Part shown: positions 34,949 through 44,239 of the stretch, piece after piece
Numbering within the stretch: the first letter of the stretch is position 1
Layout of the letters: every line of letters starts with the position of its first letter
From: Methylobacter sp. S3L5C
GTDB lineage: Bacteria; Pseudomonadota; Gammaproteobacteria; Methylococcales; Methylomonadaceae
Direction of reading: 5' to 3'
NCBI RefSeq assembly: GCF_022788635.1
Contig: NZ_CP076024.1
Span: 4,441,503-4,505,502 of the forward strand
DNA: 64,000 nucleotides
Program-made: the position numbers and the translations under genes
The notes under the pieces: generated by a model
Databases searched by the model: none
What the model was told of the DNA's origin: nothing
What the model saw: the letters and a program-made list of their open reading frames with translations, nothing else

Positions 34949-36724
34949 ATGGCAACTGATAACCGAACGTGCTCGGAACTCTTAAGCGAAATCGAAACCC
35001 TCCGGCTTCGCCTTGAAGAAGCCGAAGAAACTCTGCATGCTATTTACAGCGGCGAAGTGGACGCCCTCGTCATTTCCCGTCCGGAAGGGGAGCAGATTTT
35101 CACCTTGCAGGGGGCTGAGCATCCTTATCGCATCTTGGTGGAAAGCATGAGTGAGGGTGCGGCTTTCCTAACATCGGATGGCAAGATCGTTTATTGCAAC
35201 AAACAACTGGCTGACCTACTGCAAGTTCCGATAGAAAAGCTCATCAGCTCGCCGTTGGTTGACTGCGTAGCACATCAAGACCAAGCCCTGTTCACAGGCC
35301 TGCTCAAAAAAACCAACATCAAAACTAATCGAGGCGAAATCACTTTAAACACCGGGGCGGGAAACAAGCTGCTGGTCATACTTTCCTGTAGCGTTATCAA
35401 CCTTGCAGACAATCCGGGTGTGGGCGTGGTGGTCACCGACATAACCGAGCGAAAAAAAATGGAGGACATTAGCAATACTGCCTATCAATATGCCCGCAGT
35501 CTGCTTGAAGTAAGTCTTGATCCCTTGGTGACAGTCAGCGTCGATGGCAAGGTTATGGATGTGAACGAGGCCACCATAACGGTGACAGGAATCGAACGCG
35601 ACCAACTTATCGGCAGTAATGTCTTTGCTTATTTTACCGAACCTGAGTTAGCCCGGACAGGCCTTAAGAAGGTATTCTCACAAGGCACTGTTACCGATTA
35701 TCCGCTGGCTATCCGCCATGTCTCCGGCAAGGTGACAGACGTGTTGTACAACGCCAGTATTTACCGCAATCCGCAGGGCGAAGTCGCCGGGGTGTTTGCG
35801 GCGGCACGTGATGTAACTGCCGGTAAGCTGGCGGAAGCGAAACTGCAAAACATAGCACTCTACGCCCGTAGTCTGCTTGAAGCGAGTCTTGATCCCTTGG
35901 TGACAATCAGCGTCGATGGCAAGATCATGGATGTGAACCAGGCCACCTTGGCGGCGACGGGAATAAGTCGTGAACAACTTATCGGTAGTGATTTCTCTGC
36001 TTACTTTACCGAGCCGGATTTAGCCCGGACAGGCTATCAGCAGGTATTCTCACAAGGCACTGTCACAGATTATCCGCTGGCTATCCGCCATGTTTCCGGC
36101 AAGGTGACAGACGTGTTGTACAACGCCAGTATTTACCGCAATCCGCAGGGCGAAGTCGCCGGGGTGTTTGCGGCGGCGCGTGATGTAACTGACCGCAAGC
36201 TGGCAGAACAGCGGTTGGAAACCAATCTGTATTACACCCGCAGCCTAATTGAGGCAAGTCTGGATCTTATGGTGACCCTTAGCCTGGAGGGTAAAATCAT
36301 ATCCGTCAACAAGGCGACAGAGCAGATGACTGGTGTAACCCGCACCCAATTAGTCGACAGCGATTTATCTCTCTATTTTGTCGAGCCTGAGAAGCTACTC
36401 GCAGCTCACCAGGCAGCATTAACCCATGGGTTTGTCGTCGAATATCCGCTAACTATCAAGCAGGGATCAGGAACTGTTGTCGAGGTGCTCTATAATGCCA
36501 GCCCCTACCGAAACCAAAGCGGTGCTATTGAGGGTTTACTGGGAGTCGCGCGAAATGTTACCGAACACAACAAAACTGAAGAAAAGCTTCGTCTCGCCGC
36601 CAGCGTCTTTGACCATGCCTGGGAAGGCATCTTGATTACTACCACTGACGGCACGATTGTCAATGTCAATGAGGCCTTCACTCGTATTACCAGTTACAGC
36701 CGTGACGAAGTACTGGGGCAGAAC
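34949..36724 (+). pseudogene. PAS-GGDEF-EAL-CZB sensor, 5' part
   Basis: This is the first 592 codons of a large c-di-GMP signalling gene interrupted by IS copy 3. It has an N-terminal coiled coil (S-E-I-E-T-L-R-L-R-L-E-E-A-E-E-T) and then five PAS domains, starting at about residues 50, 178, 304, 424 and 545. PAS2 and PAS3 are nearly identical in DNA and protein (Y-A-R-S-L-L-E-x-S-L-D-P-L-V-T), so one was recently duplicated. The fifth PAS is cut after V-L-G-Q-N. The gene sits 58 bp after kaiB2 and is probably in the kai operon. Position 36724 is the last base before the IS. Confidence 0.9.
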
Positions 36725-36815
36725 CGGTAATTGTCAATGTAGTTGTCGCCTCGACGGTTAAATCTTACTCTGGTTTGTTTTCTAAATAATCACTTCCTTG
36801 GTAGCATTTTTTTGT

Positions 36816-37844
36816 TTAGACCTTGTCTGGGTTAAGGTGGGCTGTCTGGATTTTTTCCCAATTACGGGAACTTCCAGTCCAGCGTTGCGGATGTTTAGCA
36901 CGTGCTGCTTCGTAGACGACTTTACGGTTATCCAGAAGCTTGTCGTCCAAGCCTTCATGGCGTTGCGCTGGAGTAATAAACCGAATAGCGCTGTGACGAT
37001 GCTCATGGTTGTACCATTCCACTAAGCTTGTGACCCACTGACGCGCTTCCGTAACATCGGCGAACGGCTTTAGCGGATAGTTAGGACGATATTTCAAGGT
37101 CTTAAACAACGATTCTGAGTACGGATTATCGTTGCTAACCGATGGCCGACTAAACGAAGGCATGACACCCAGTTGTTGCAAGGTCGCCAGCATAGTCGAT
37201 CCCTTCATCGGACTGCCGTTGTCAGAATGCAGGATAAGCTGTTCTGCCTGTATCCCTTCACGATGACAGAGATCACGTAACAATTCGCCAGCCAAGGCGC
37301 TGTTTTCTTCTTCATACACCTGCCAACCGACGATCTTTCGGCTGAAAATATCAACAAATAGATACAGATAGAAAAACTGTCCACGGATCAGTGATGGCAG
37401 ATAAGTAATGTCCCAACTGTACAGTTGATTAGGTGCTGTAGCACATGCCGCGCGTGGCTTTGTTCGTGTTTGAGCCGGACGTTCGCTACGCCGATGGGTA
37501 AGCTGTTTTTCCTCGCGCAGGATGCGATAGAAGGTCGACTCAGACGCCAGATAGCTACCTTGGTCGGCCAGTCGTGGCACGATCTGACTCGGTGGCAGAT
37601 GACCAAATTCATCTGAATTAGCGACGATCAGCACCTCGGCACGCTCGATTGCTGTTAGTTTGTGTGGCGGTTGATAGTCACGCAAGGGGCGTTGATCGCA
37701 GTGAATCGTCTCACCTGTCTGCCAGCGTTGTAAGGTACGCTCACTAAGTCCTAATACTTCACAGGCTTTAGCTTGACGTGCTCCCGCAGTTACTGATTCA
37801 TTAAGTAAAGCAATCACTTGTTCGCGCTCTTCGTGGCCAGTCAT
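36816..37844 (-). CDS. IS transposase OrfB, copy 3
   Basis: Identical in translation to the OrfB at 1245-2273. Confidence 0.92.
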   Translation of the reverse strand: MTGHEEREQVIALLNESVTAGARQAKACEVLGLSERTLQRWQTGETIHCDQRPLRDYQPPHKLTAIERAEVLIVANSDEFGHLPPSQIVPRLADQGSYLASESTFYRILREEKQLTHRRSERPAQTRTKPRAACATAPNQLYSWDITYLPSLIRGQFFYLYLFVDIFSRKIVGWQVYEEENSALAGELLRDLCHREGIQAEQLILHSDNGSPMKGSTMLATLQQLGVMPSFSRPSVSNDNPYSESLFKTLKYRPNYPLKPFADVTEARQWVTSLVEWYNHEHRHSAIRFITPAQRHEGLDDKLLDNRKVVYEAARAKHPQRWTGSSRNWEKIQTAHLNPDKV

Positions 37845-38341
37845 TCGACCTCTCCCCCCAAGAGCGCCCGGAACTTTTTTTGCAGTACCAACAGCGCTGC
37901 GGCTTCTGCTAAGGCTTTGTCTTTACGCAATAAATTGCGCTCAAGGCTTTGGACTTCTTCTTTCAATATACGCAGGACCCGCGCTTCTTCACGCTTGTCT
38001 ACTAAGTCATCCTGGCGGCAGAAATCAGCTTTCCATTGTTCCAACTGATGAATAAAAACGCCGCGTTCACGACACCAGGCATTTAAGTCTTCACCGATCA
38101 AATTATAGGTTTTTTGTAAAGCAGTAAAGCGTTCTTCAGAGCTCCAATCTTCGGGACGCTTTGATTTTAGCGGTGCAAGTTTGACGTCCTGTTCCTTCTG
38201 TTTCATCCAAGCCTTCAAGGTTGTTAAATGGATATTCAATTCGTTTGCGACGGACTGAACTGATTGGTCATTACTACGATTGTATACTTTTACCAGGGCC
38301 TGCTCTCTGAAGCCTACTGAATACCTTTTATATTTTTTCAT
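37841..38341 (-). CDS. IS transposase OrfA, copy 3
   Basis: Identical in translation to the OrfA at 748-1248. ATG at 38341 is preferred. Confidence 0.88.
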   Translation of the reverse strand: MKKYKRYSVGFREQALVKVYNRSNDQSVQSVANELNIHLTTLKAWMKQKEQDVKLAPLKSKRPEDWSSEERFTALQKTYNLIGEDLNAWCRERGVFIHQLEQWKADFCRQDDLVDKREEARVLRILKEEVQSLERNLLRKDKALAEAAALLVLQKKFRALLGGEVE

Positions 38342-38407
38342 TTCTACTCTCAAATTTTATTTTTTCTTAAAAGTTGAGGCGACAACTATTCTGACGCAGG
38401 GGGGAAC

Positions 38408-40315
38408 CCACGCGTTCTTAGTTCAGGCCGTCAAGGCAACGACTTCTACACTGAGCTGTGGAACAGTTTAGCTGAGAAAAGCCATTGGTATGGCGAAGTC
38501 TGGAACCGGCGCAAAAACGGTGAAGTGTATGCCGTAATGGAAACCATCAGCGTGGTACACGATGTTCAAGGTAAAGCCAGTCATTACATCGCTATGATCT
38601 CCGATATCACCCTGCTCAAGGAGCACCAAAGTGAGTTGGAGCACATCGCTCACTACGATGCGCTGACCAGCCTGCCCAACCGTGTTCTGTTGGCCGACCG
38701 CCTGCGTCAGGGAATGCTTCAAACCAAGCGCCAGAAGCACGCACTGGCCGTGGTATTTATTGATCTGGATGGCTTCAAGGCCATTAACGATAACTACGGG
38801 CATAAAGCTGGCGACCAGTTGCTGATTGCAGCGGCTGAGAACATGCAGCAAGTCCTGCGTGAGAGCGATACTCTCGCCCGAATAGGCGGTGACGAGTTTG
38901 TCGCCGTGCTGCTGGATCAGCCCACTATGGCTGGTTGCGTGTCCTTACTTAACCGCCTGCTTGCGGCCGCGGCCAGACCGGTGCAGTTTGGCAAGCTCAG
39001 TCTCCAGGTTTCAGCCAGTATGGGGATAAGTTTCTACCCGCAGGAAGAAGTCATTGATGCGGAGCAACTGCTCCGCCAGGCCGACCAGTCCATGTATCAG
39101 GCCAAGCAAGCCGGCAAGAATTGTTACCACTTTTTTAACGTCGAGCTTGACCGGAACCTCCGTGGCCGTTACGAGAGTCTGGGGCGTATTCGTCGCGCTC
39201 TCGATGACGGCGAATTCGTGCTGTTTTATCAGCCCAAGGTGAACATGCGTACCGGTGCCATCATCGGTGCCGAAGCCTTAATTCGCTGGCAACACCCGGA
39301 AAGAAACCTGCTCCTGCCAGGCGAATTTCTGCCGGTGATTGAGGATCATCCGCTGGCCGTTGATATAGGCGAATGGGTGATCGACACAGCACTTGCCCAG
39401 ATGGAAGTTTGGCAAGCTGCCGGACTGAACATACCGGTCAGTGTCAATGTGGGTGCACGCCAATTGCAGCAAGTAAACTTCGTCGAATACTTGAAGGAGA
39501 CGTTGGCAGCGCACCCCGACATCAATCCAGGCAATTTGCAATTGGAGGTGCTCGAAACCAGTGCACTGGAACTGGTCGGTGCTACTCAGGTCATCAAAGC
39601 GTGCCGGGAGCTTGGCCTGATGTTTGCTCTGGATGACTTTGGCACGGGCTATTCCTCGTTGACTTATTTAAAACGCCTGCCCGTTACCGAGATTAAGATT
39701 GACCAAAGCTTCGTGCGCAATATGCTCGACGATCCCGATGACCTATCTATTCTTGAGGGCGTACTCGGCTTGGCCAACGCTTTTCGCCTCCAGACTATCG
39801 CCGAAGGGGTGGAGCAGATTGAACACGGCACCGTACTGTTGCAAATCGGCTGTGATCTGGCACAGGGCTACGGCATTGCCCGCCCTATGCCCGCACACCT
39901 GTTGCCCGGTTGGTCGGCAGCCTGGCGTCCTGATCCAGCCTGGACCGAGTCGCCTTCTTACAGCCACGACGTATTGCCGCTGATTTTTACCGGCGTTGAG
40001 CACAGAGCGTGGGGGATAGCCATCAGAAGTTACCTCAAGGGCGAGTCTGAAGCCTCGCCATCCCAAAATAACCTTTCGTTCTGTCGCTTTTGTCGCTTGC
40101 TGGAAACCAATATGTTGAGCCGCTTTAGTTCGCAACCCGCTTTTGAGGCTATTGGGCCCTTGCACCTACAAATGCATGCCTTGGAAAAAGAACTCTGTGA
40201 GCTTCATGATTCTGGCCGCACCCATCAAGCCTTGGCGAAGCTAAAAGCATTCTATGATCTACGGGATGTCTTTCAGGAAAAATTGAAGGAATTGGTACAA
40301 AAATACCAGCAATAG
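38408..40315 (+). pseudogene. PAS-GGDEF-EAL-CZB sensor, 3' part
   Basis: This continues the split gene in the same frame. It contains the end of the fifth PAS (N-P-R-V-L-S-S-G-R, W-Y-G-E-V-W-N-R-R-K-N-G-E) and a GGDEF domain with an intact A-R-I-G-G-D-E-F. An EAL domain follows with G-A-E-A-L-I-R-W-Q-H-P, L-E-V-L-E-T-S-A and D-D-F-G-T-G-Y-S-S-L. The C-terminus is a CZB-like zinc-binding domain (E-H-R-A-W, C-R-F-C, H-L-Q-M-H). The intact protein would have 1227 residues and both cyclase and phosphodiesterase signatures. As it stands, an internal ATG at 38525 could express GGDEF-EAL-CZB without PAS sensing. Confidence 0.9.
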
Positions 40316-40356
40316 CTGGAAAAAGTTGAGGCTATCCACTTAACCCCGGACAGCTT

Positions 40357-40430
40357 AATGAGGACATAGAAGTCAGAGTAAAAGACAAAGGTCTCGGGAT
40401 TCCTGAAGATCAGCCGCAGCAGATCGCTAT
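40357..40430 (+). pseudogene. Histidine kinase HATPase scrap
   Basis: A 24-codon stretch reads I-E-V-R-V-K-D-K-G-L-G-I-P-E-D, the G1 box of sensor kinase ATPase domains. It is followed by unrelated sequence and then the IS4-type fragment. Nothing else of the kinase remains. Confidence 0.5.
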
Positions 40431-40477
40431 TTTAACCTTATCAAGGCCAAATTCTATATCGACTATTTAGGAAAGAT

Positions 40478-40916
40478 GTCTATTGTAAAGACCAACCTAA
40501 AAACAGGACGGATCGCAAAGGTGCTGTTGTTTAGTGATGACCTGACACTGGCCAGTGAAAAATTGATCAGCTACTACGCTTTGCGGTTTCAAATCGAGTT
40601 TAACTTCCGCGATGCCAAGCAATATTGGGGGTTGGAAGATTTTATGAATGTCAAAGAAACGCAAGTCAATAATGCGGCTAACTTCTCCTTGTTCATGGTC
40701 ACTTTTTCACCGCTTTTATCGGCAAAAATAGAGGGAACCAACAAGGGCAGTATGCTGGATTTAAAAACCATCTTCAGAGCCCGAAAATACACGCAGCGGA
40801 TTATTAATTCGTTGGACAAAAATGATGACACATTTTTAATCGACGACCGTATCTTCCAAGCCGCAGAAATTGGCAGGATTCATACAAGAGCGGCTTAAAT
40901 TTTGACGAAGGTATTG
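40478..40916 (+). pseudogene. IS4-type transposase 3' fragment with right end
   Basis: The 140-residue C-terminal part is nearly identical to the transposase at 5731-7044, including the Y-x2-R-x3-E-x6-K signature. The right end (inward CAATACCTTCGTCAA) is kept. The left end and the N-terminal two thirds are missing, so it is a truncated dead copy. Confidence 0.85.
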
Positions 40917-40980
40917 AGCTATAGATACTGTGTAAATTCATTTGACAATAGGGGGGTAATTAACCCCAATAGGCGTTAGG

Positions 40981-40997
40981 TGTTCGGCGACAATTAC
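40981..40997 (+). repeat. 17-nt repeat TGTTCGGCGACAATTAC (second of three)
   Basis: A perfect copy of the motif at 23280 and 44153. It is followed 9 bp later by GTCGGCAACAACTATTTTG, which resembles the inner end of the 1679-bp IS. Confidence 0.7.
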
Positions 40998-41099
40998 CCT
41001 GTTAGGTCGGCAACAACTATTTTGATTTGTTTTTGTGTTGACAATCGCAACACATTAAGTTAATTTTGCATAAACAATCTATTTAACAGATACAAGCCG

Positions 41100-41390
41100 A
41101 TGAAAACGCAACACGCTACTGCCGAAGTAAACATCCACTTGCGTGCTCGTGCACATGATAAATTGCTTATTGACCAAGCAGTCGAATTGCTTGGTTTAAA
41201 CCGCTCACAATTCATGATGGCATCCGCACTGAAAGAGGCTAAGAACGTAATTCTTGATCAAACCTCAATTTATGTTGACAACCAAGCATTTCAAAAAATC
41301 TTGGACTTGCTAGACACGCCCGCACCACAAGAACAAATTGATGGCATGAAGCGTTTGATTACAACCAAATCTCCATGGTCGCATGAGTGA
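41100..41390 (+). CDS. TacA-like DUF1778 antitoxin
   Basis: A 96-residue ribbon-helix-helix protein. It has I-H-L-R-A-R-A-H-D-K-L-L-I-D-Q-A and L-G-L-N-R-S-Q-F-M-M-A-S-A, typical of DUF1778 antitoxins (TacA, AtaR), and a C-terminal toxin-binding segment. It should bind its own promoter and neutralise the GNAT toxin encoded by the next gene, which it overlaps by eight bases. Confidence 0.9.
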   Translation: MKTQHATAEVNIHLRARAHDKLLIDQAVELLGLNRSQFMMASALKEAKNVILDQTSIYVDNQAFQKILDLLDTPAPQEQIDGMKRLITTKSPWSHE

Positions 41391-41895
41391 AAATAAAAGG
41401 TTTTGCTCACCTGCTTATCTAACCGCAAGGCACGATTTAGAAGACTTCCAATCAGGCGAGGAAGCGTTAGATAGCTGGTTACGAGATCGAGCACTTGATA
41501 ATATGGCGACGGGAGCAAGCAGAACCTATGTCATTTGTCCATCGGGTTCGCTTAAGGTTATAGGATACTTCGCTATTTGCATGGGCCAGATTCTTAATCA
41601 GGACGTTACTGGCTCTATGCGCCGGAATATGCCCCGACAAATTCCGGCGGTCATTCTTGGACGCTTAGCCATCAATAAAAAATGGCAAGGCGAAGGCTTA
41701 GGCAAAGCCTTGCTGAATGATGCTGTTCAAAGGTCTGCCCGTGCTGCTCAGGAAGTATCTGCTCGCCTTCTGATCGTTCACGCCATTTCCGCCCAAGCAG
41801 AAGCCTTCTATTTGCATCACGGTTTTATCCGCCTTCCAATTGAAACGCCTACTTACGCCATCGACCTCATCAAGTTTGCCAGTCTCTCAGAATGA
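41383..41895 (+). CDS. TacT/AtaT-like GNAT toxin
   Basis: A 170-residue N-acetyltransferase of the type II toxin class. It begins with F-C-S-P-A-Y-L and contains the D-S-W-L-R-D-R-A motif. The acetyl-CoA site is G-R-L-A-I-N-K-K-W-Q-G-E-G-L-G-K-A-L-L near residue 95, and Y-L-H-H-G-F occurs near 140. TacT-like toxins acetylate the amino group of charged tRNA and block translation. Overlap with the antitoxin gene gives coupled translation. The catalytic tyrosine in E-A-F-Y-L-H-H-G-F is present. Confidence 0.92.
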   Translation: MSENKRFCSPAYLTARHDLEDFQSGEEALDSWLRDRALDNMATGASRTYVICPSGSLKVIGYFAICMGQILNQDVTGSMRRNMPRQIPAVILGRLAINKKWQGEGLGKALLNDAVQRSARAAQEVSARLLIVHAISAQAEAFYLHHGFIRLPIETPTYAIDLIKFASLSE

Positions 41896-42545
41896 GGGGC
41901 CTAAGCCCAGAGACTAAATACGGGTGCCCTCATCTATTAATTTATTGACAATTTACTTACTTTGATAAGTTGACGGGTAATTTAACGCTTTTTAGCTAAA
42001 AAAAGACGTAAAAAACTATCTTTCTAGACTGTCCAGAAAATGTCCGTTAAATGGACACTATTGGTAGCCGCAAAATAGAAACCTTGTAACTAGCAGTACA
42101 AATAGGTTGTCGCGAAAATTAGAATTTGTACGGTACATCCCAAACGGTTAGCTGACATCGACTTTGAAAAATGGCAGTGGAGACAGGGGCAGATCAGATA
42201 TTTTTTGGTGGTCTATCGGCTTAACGTAATACCACGCGGAAAACACTTGTTTTCCGTTACCTAAAAAGTATGGTTCTGACTGCCTTCCCCGGTTTTGCAT
42301 GCTCTCTAGCGTTGTCATAGAGGCCACTTCAAAAAACGGACAACACCGTACGCTAAGACCGGCCGCTACTGCCGGAAATTACTGGTGCCCGACCTGCACG
42401 CTCTTTCCGGCAATCGTTCTGGTTAGCTGACATTTAACATGATAAAATATTAACCTTTGAATAGATCAATTCAAACCTGACTGAGGACGGCCTCGGTTTA
42501 GCATTACATCAAAGGGACGGCCCTACAATTCTAGCGGAGTCCAGA
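41896..42545. other. Intergenic with repeats
   Basis: About 650 bp without a supportable gene. It contains the second copy of dispersed repeat R (42178-42300) and two copies of GGTTAGCTGACAT. Confidence 0.4.
42178..42300 (+). repeat. Dispersed repeat R, copy 2
   Basis: About 123 bp matching 23096-23230, with several blocks of 12-18 identical bases. It is in the same orientation and non-coding. Confidence 0.75.
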
Positions 42546-42764
42546 ATGACCGACTTTCTTGCCCTCGTCCGTGCGCTTACACACCAGCTTCCCGACCAGC
42601 CCCGATTCCTAACTGCTCGTGGTACCCCGCCATACTGCATTGAGGCAGGCACAATAACCATCCATGTCATCACCAGCCTGACCAAGCTGGTCAAGCGGAA
42701 AGGCAGGACAAGTCGCGTTCTCCCCTTTGCAATTGCCCACGTAAATGGGAGAGAAAGCCAATAA
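42546..42764 (+). CDS. Hypothetical small protein (72 aa) upstream of antiporter
   Basis: A 72-codon frame with GGAG upstream of the ATG and protein-like composition (basic C-terminal part). Its TAA stop overlaps the apparent ATA start of the antiporter frame, as in coupled genes. No family recognised. Confidence 0.4.
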   Translation: MTDFLALVRALTHQLPDQPRFLTARGTPPYCIEAGTITIHVITSLTKLVKRKGRTSRVLPFAIAHVNGRESQ

Positions 42765-43921
42765 AACATCCTGGACTGCAGCAAATCATTCCGCCAATAA
42801 CATGGCTAAGACTAATCGGGTCGTGGCTGATCGTAGGGATTTTTATGCTTTTTGGCGCGGACTGGCTTGGCGAATCACTGAACACAATGATTGCTGCCGG
42901 CGTCTTTATCGTGCTCTTTATTACTATCCTGACTGCGTCATTTGGCGTTGTGCGCGAAGCCGACCACTTGGCTTATCAACTGGGCGAGCCCTATGGAACA
43001 CTGATTCTTACGCTGGCGATCGTTTCTATAGAAGTAATCCTGATTGCATCAGTGCTGCTTGGCCCCGGAGAATTTCCGACCATCGGGCGGGATTCAATTT
43101 TCGCCGTGATGATGATCATCCTGAATCTGGTGATAGGCATCTGCTTGATTGCCGGTTCGGCTCGTCATGGCGACCAGGAGTTTAATGCCCAAGGTGCGGT
43201 CACCTACCTCTCAATGATTGTCCTTCTCACCAGCATCGCCCTGGTGCTACCCAATTACACAAGCATCGCAGGAGAGTTTTCAGCGAAGCAGGCGATTGGC
43301 ATCTCGGCACTGACCGGACTATTGTACGGAATTTTCCTGTGGATGCAGATGCGCAGTCATCGACGGTACTTCGTCCAGCCGCCGCAAGGATCGATGACAA
43401 TCAAGACTATTAGTCCCTCACAGACAGAGCAGGATCCCAGCATTACTACATCCGACTCACACTCTACGTGCACCCTCGTAATTCGCTCTTGCGTTTTGCT
43501 GGCCCTGATTTTCCCGGTTGTTCTACTTGCTCACTACCTCGCTATTGTCACGAACTATGGCATTACCGCCACCGGCGCACCTATTGCCGTGGGCGGGGTT
43601 CTCATCGCCATCATCGTATTTACGCCAGAGTCGATTACAGCGTTCAAAGCCGCTATGAACAATGAGACGCAGCGGGCCATCAATCTCTGTCTGGGTGCCT
43701 TCGTGTCCACCGTTGGACTCACCGTTCCGGCGGTTCTAGTCATTGGTTTGATCACAGGGAAACAGGTAATCATGGGAATCACCAATACGGAGATCGTGCT
43801 TTTCATCACCACCATAGCCTTGAGCATGCTGACCTTCAATGGGCAGCGCACGTCACCAATTCAAGGGTTCATCCACCTCACCCTGTTTGCTATATTTGGT
43901 CTGCTGCTGTTCTATCCATGA
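42761..43921 (+). CDS. chaA: ChaA-type calcium/proton (cation/proton) antiporter
   Basis: The protein has about 11 TM segments. It has typical CaCA-family repeats: D-H-L-A-Y-Q-L-G-E-P-Y-G-T-L-I-L-T, with a glutamate in S-I-E-V-I, and later F-T-P-E-S-I-T-A-F-K-A-A and N-L-C-L-G-A-F-V-S-T. It exchanges Ca2+ or other cations for H+ at the inner membrane. The first ATG (42845) would cut off a hydrophobic, family-like N-terminus (I-T-W-L-R-L-I-G-S-W-L-I-V-G-I-F) that is open back to an ATA codon at 42761. The real start may be this ATA, or the ATG may have been lost. From 42845 the protein has 358 residues. Confidence 0.82.
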   Translation: MKHPGLQQIIPPITWLRLIGSWLIVGIFMLFGADWLGESLNTMIAAGVFIVLFITILTASFGVVREADHLAYQLGEPYGTLILTLAIVSIEVILIASVLLGPGEFPTIGRDSIFAVMMIILNLVIGICLIAGSARHGDQEFNAQGAVTYLSMIVLLTSIALVLPNYTSIAGEFSAKQAIGISALTGLLYGIFLWMQMRSHRRYFVQPPQGSMTIKTISPSQTEQDPSITTSDSHSTCTLVIRSCVLLALIFPVVLLAHYLAIVTNYGITATGAPIAVGGVLIAIIVFTPESITAFKAAMNNETQRAINLCLGAFVSTVGLTVPAVLVIGLITGKQVIMGITNTEIVLFITTIALSMLTFNGQRTSPIQGFIHLTLFAIFGLLLFYP

Positions 43922-44239
43922 ATCGGCTGCGCCTATCCAAGGTATAGTCAGGTAAGTCGTACTTACGTTGATAGATATTGAGCTCCAATACTGTCATTAA
44001 CAGGGCGGCTGCCTCATCATCAACAGTTTCTGGTTGCATGTTGTTGCTCAACAAATCCTTTACCGAAAATTAATGACCACTTTAAATTAGTTCCAGAATT
44101 TGCTCTATGGATCTACACCAATAATCGTGCTGTTAGTCATTGTAAAATTAGTTGTTCGGCGACAATTACCGGACAATTAGTATTTAACACCGGGGTTGCT
44201 TCGTTAATGACAAACCCCATTTAAGACACTTTTCTTTTT
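43922..44239. other. Intergenic with 17-nt repeat
   Basis: About 320 bp, no gene. It contains the third copy of TGTTCGGCGACAATTAC. Confidence 0.4.
44153..44169 (+). repeat. 17-nt repeat TGTTCGGCGACAATTAC (third of three)
   Basis: A perfect copy followed by CGGACAATTAG. It is similar to the ends of the 1679-bp IS. Confidence 0.7.

Larger units (their letters stand above)
36725..38403 (-). mobile_element. IS3-like insertion sequence, copy 3 (in PAS-GGDEF-EAL gene)
   Basis: The 1679-bp element identical in its proteins to those at 686 and 10393. It is flanked by GAAC at 36721-36724 and 38404-38407 (4 bp, or 5 bp with one mismatch). Confidence 0.92.
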
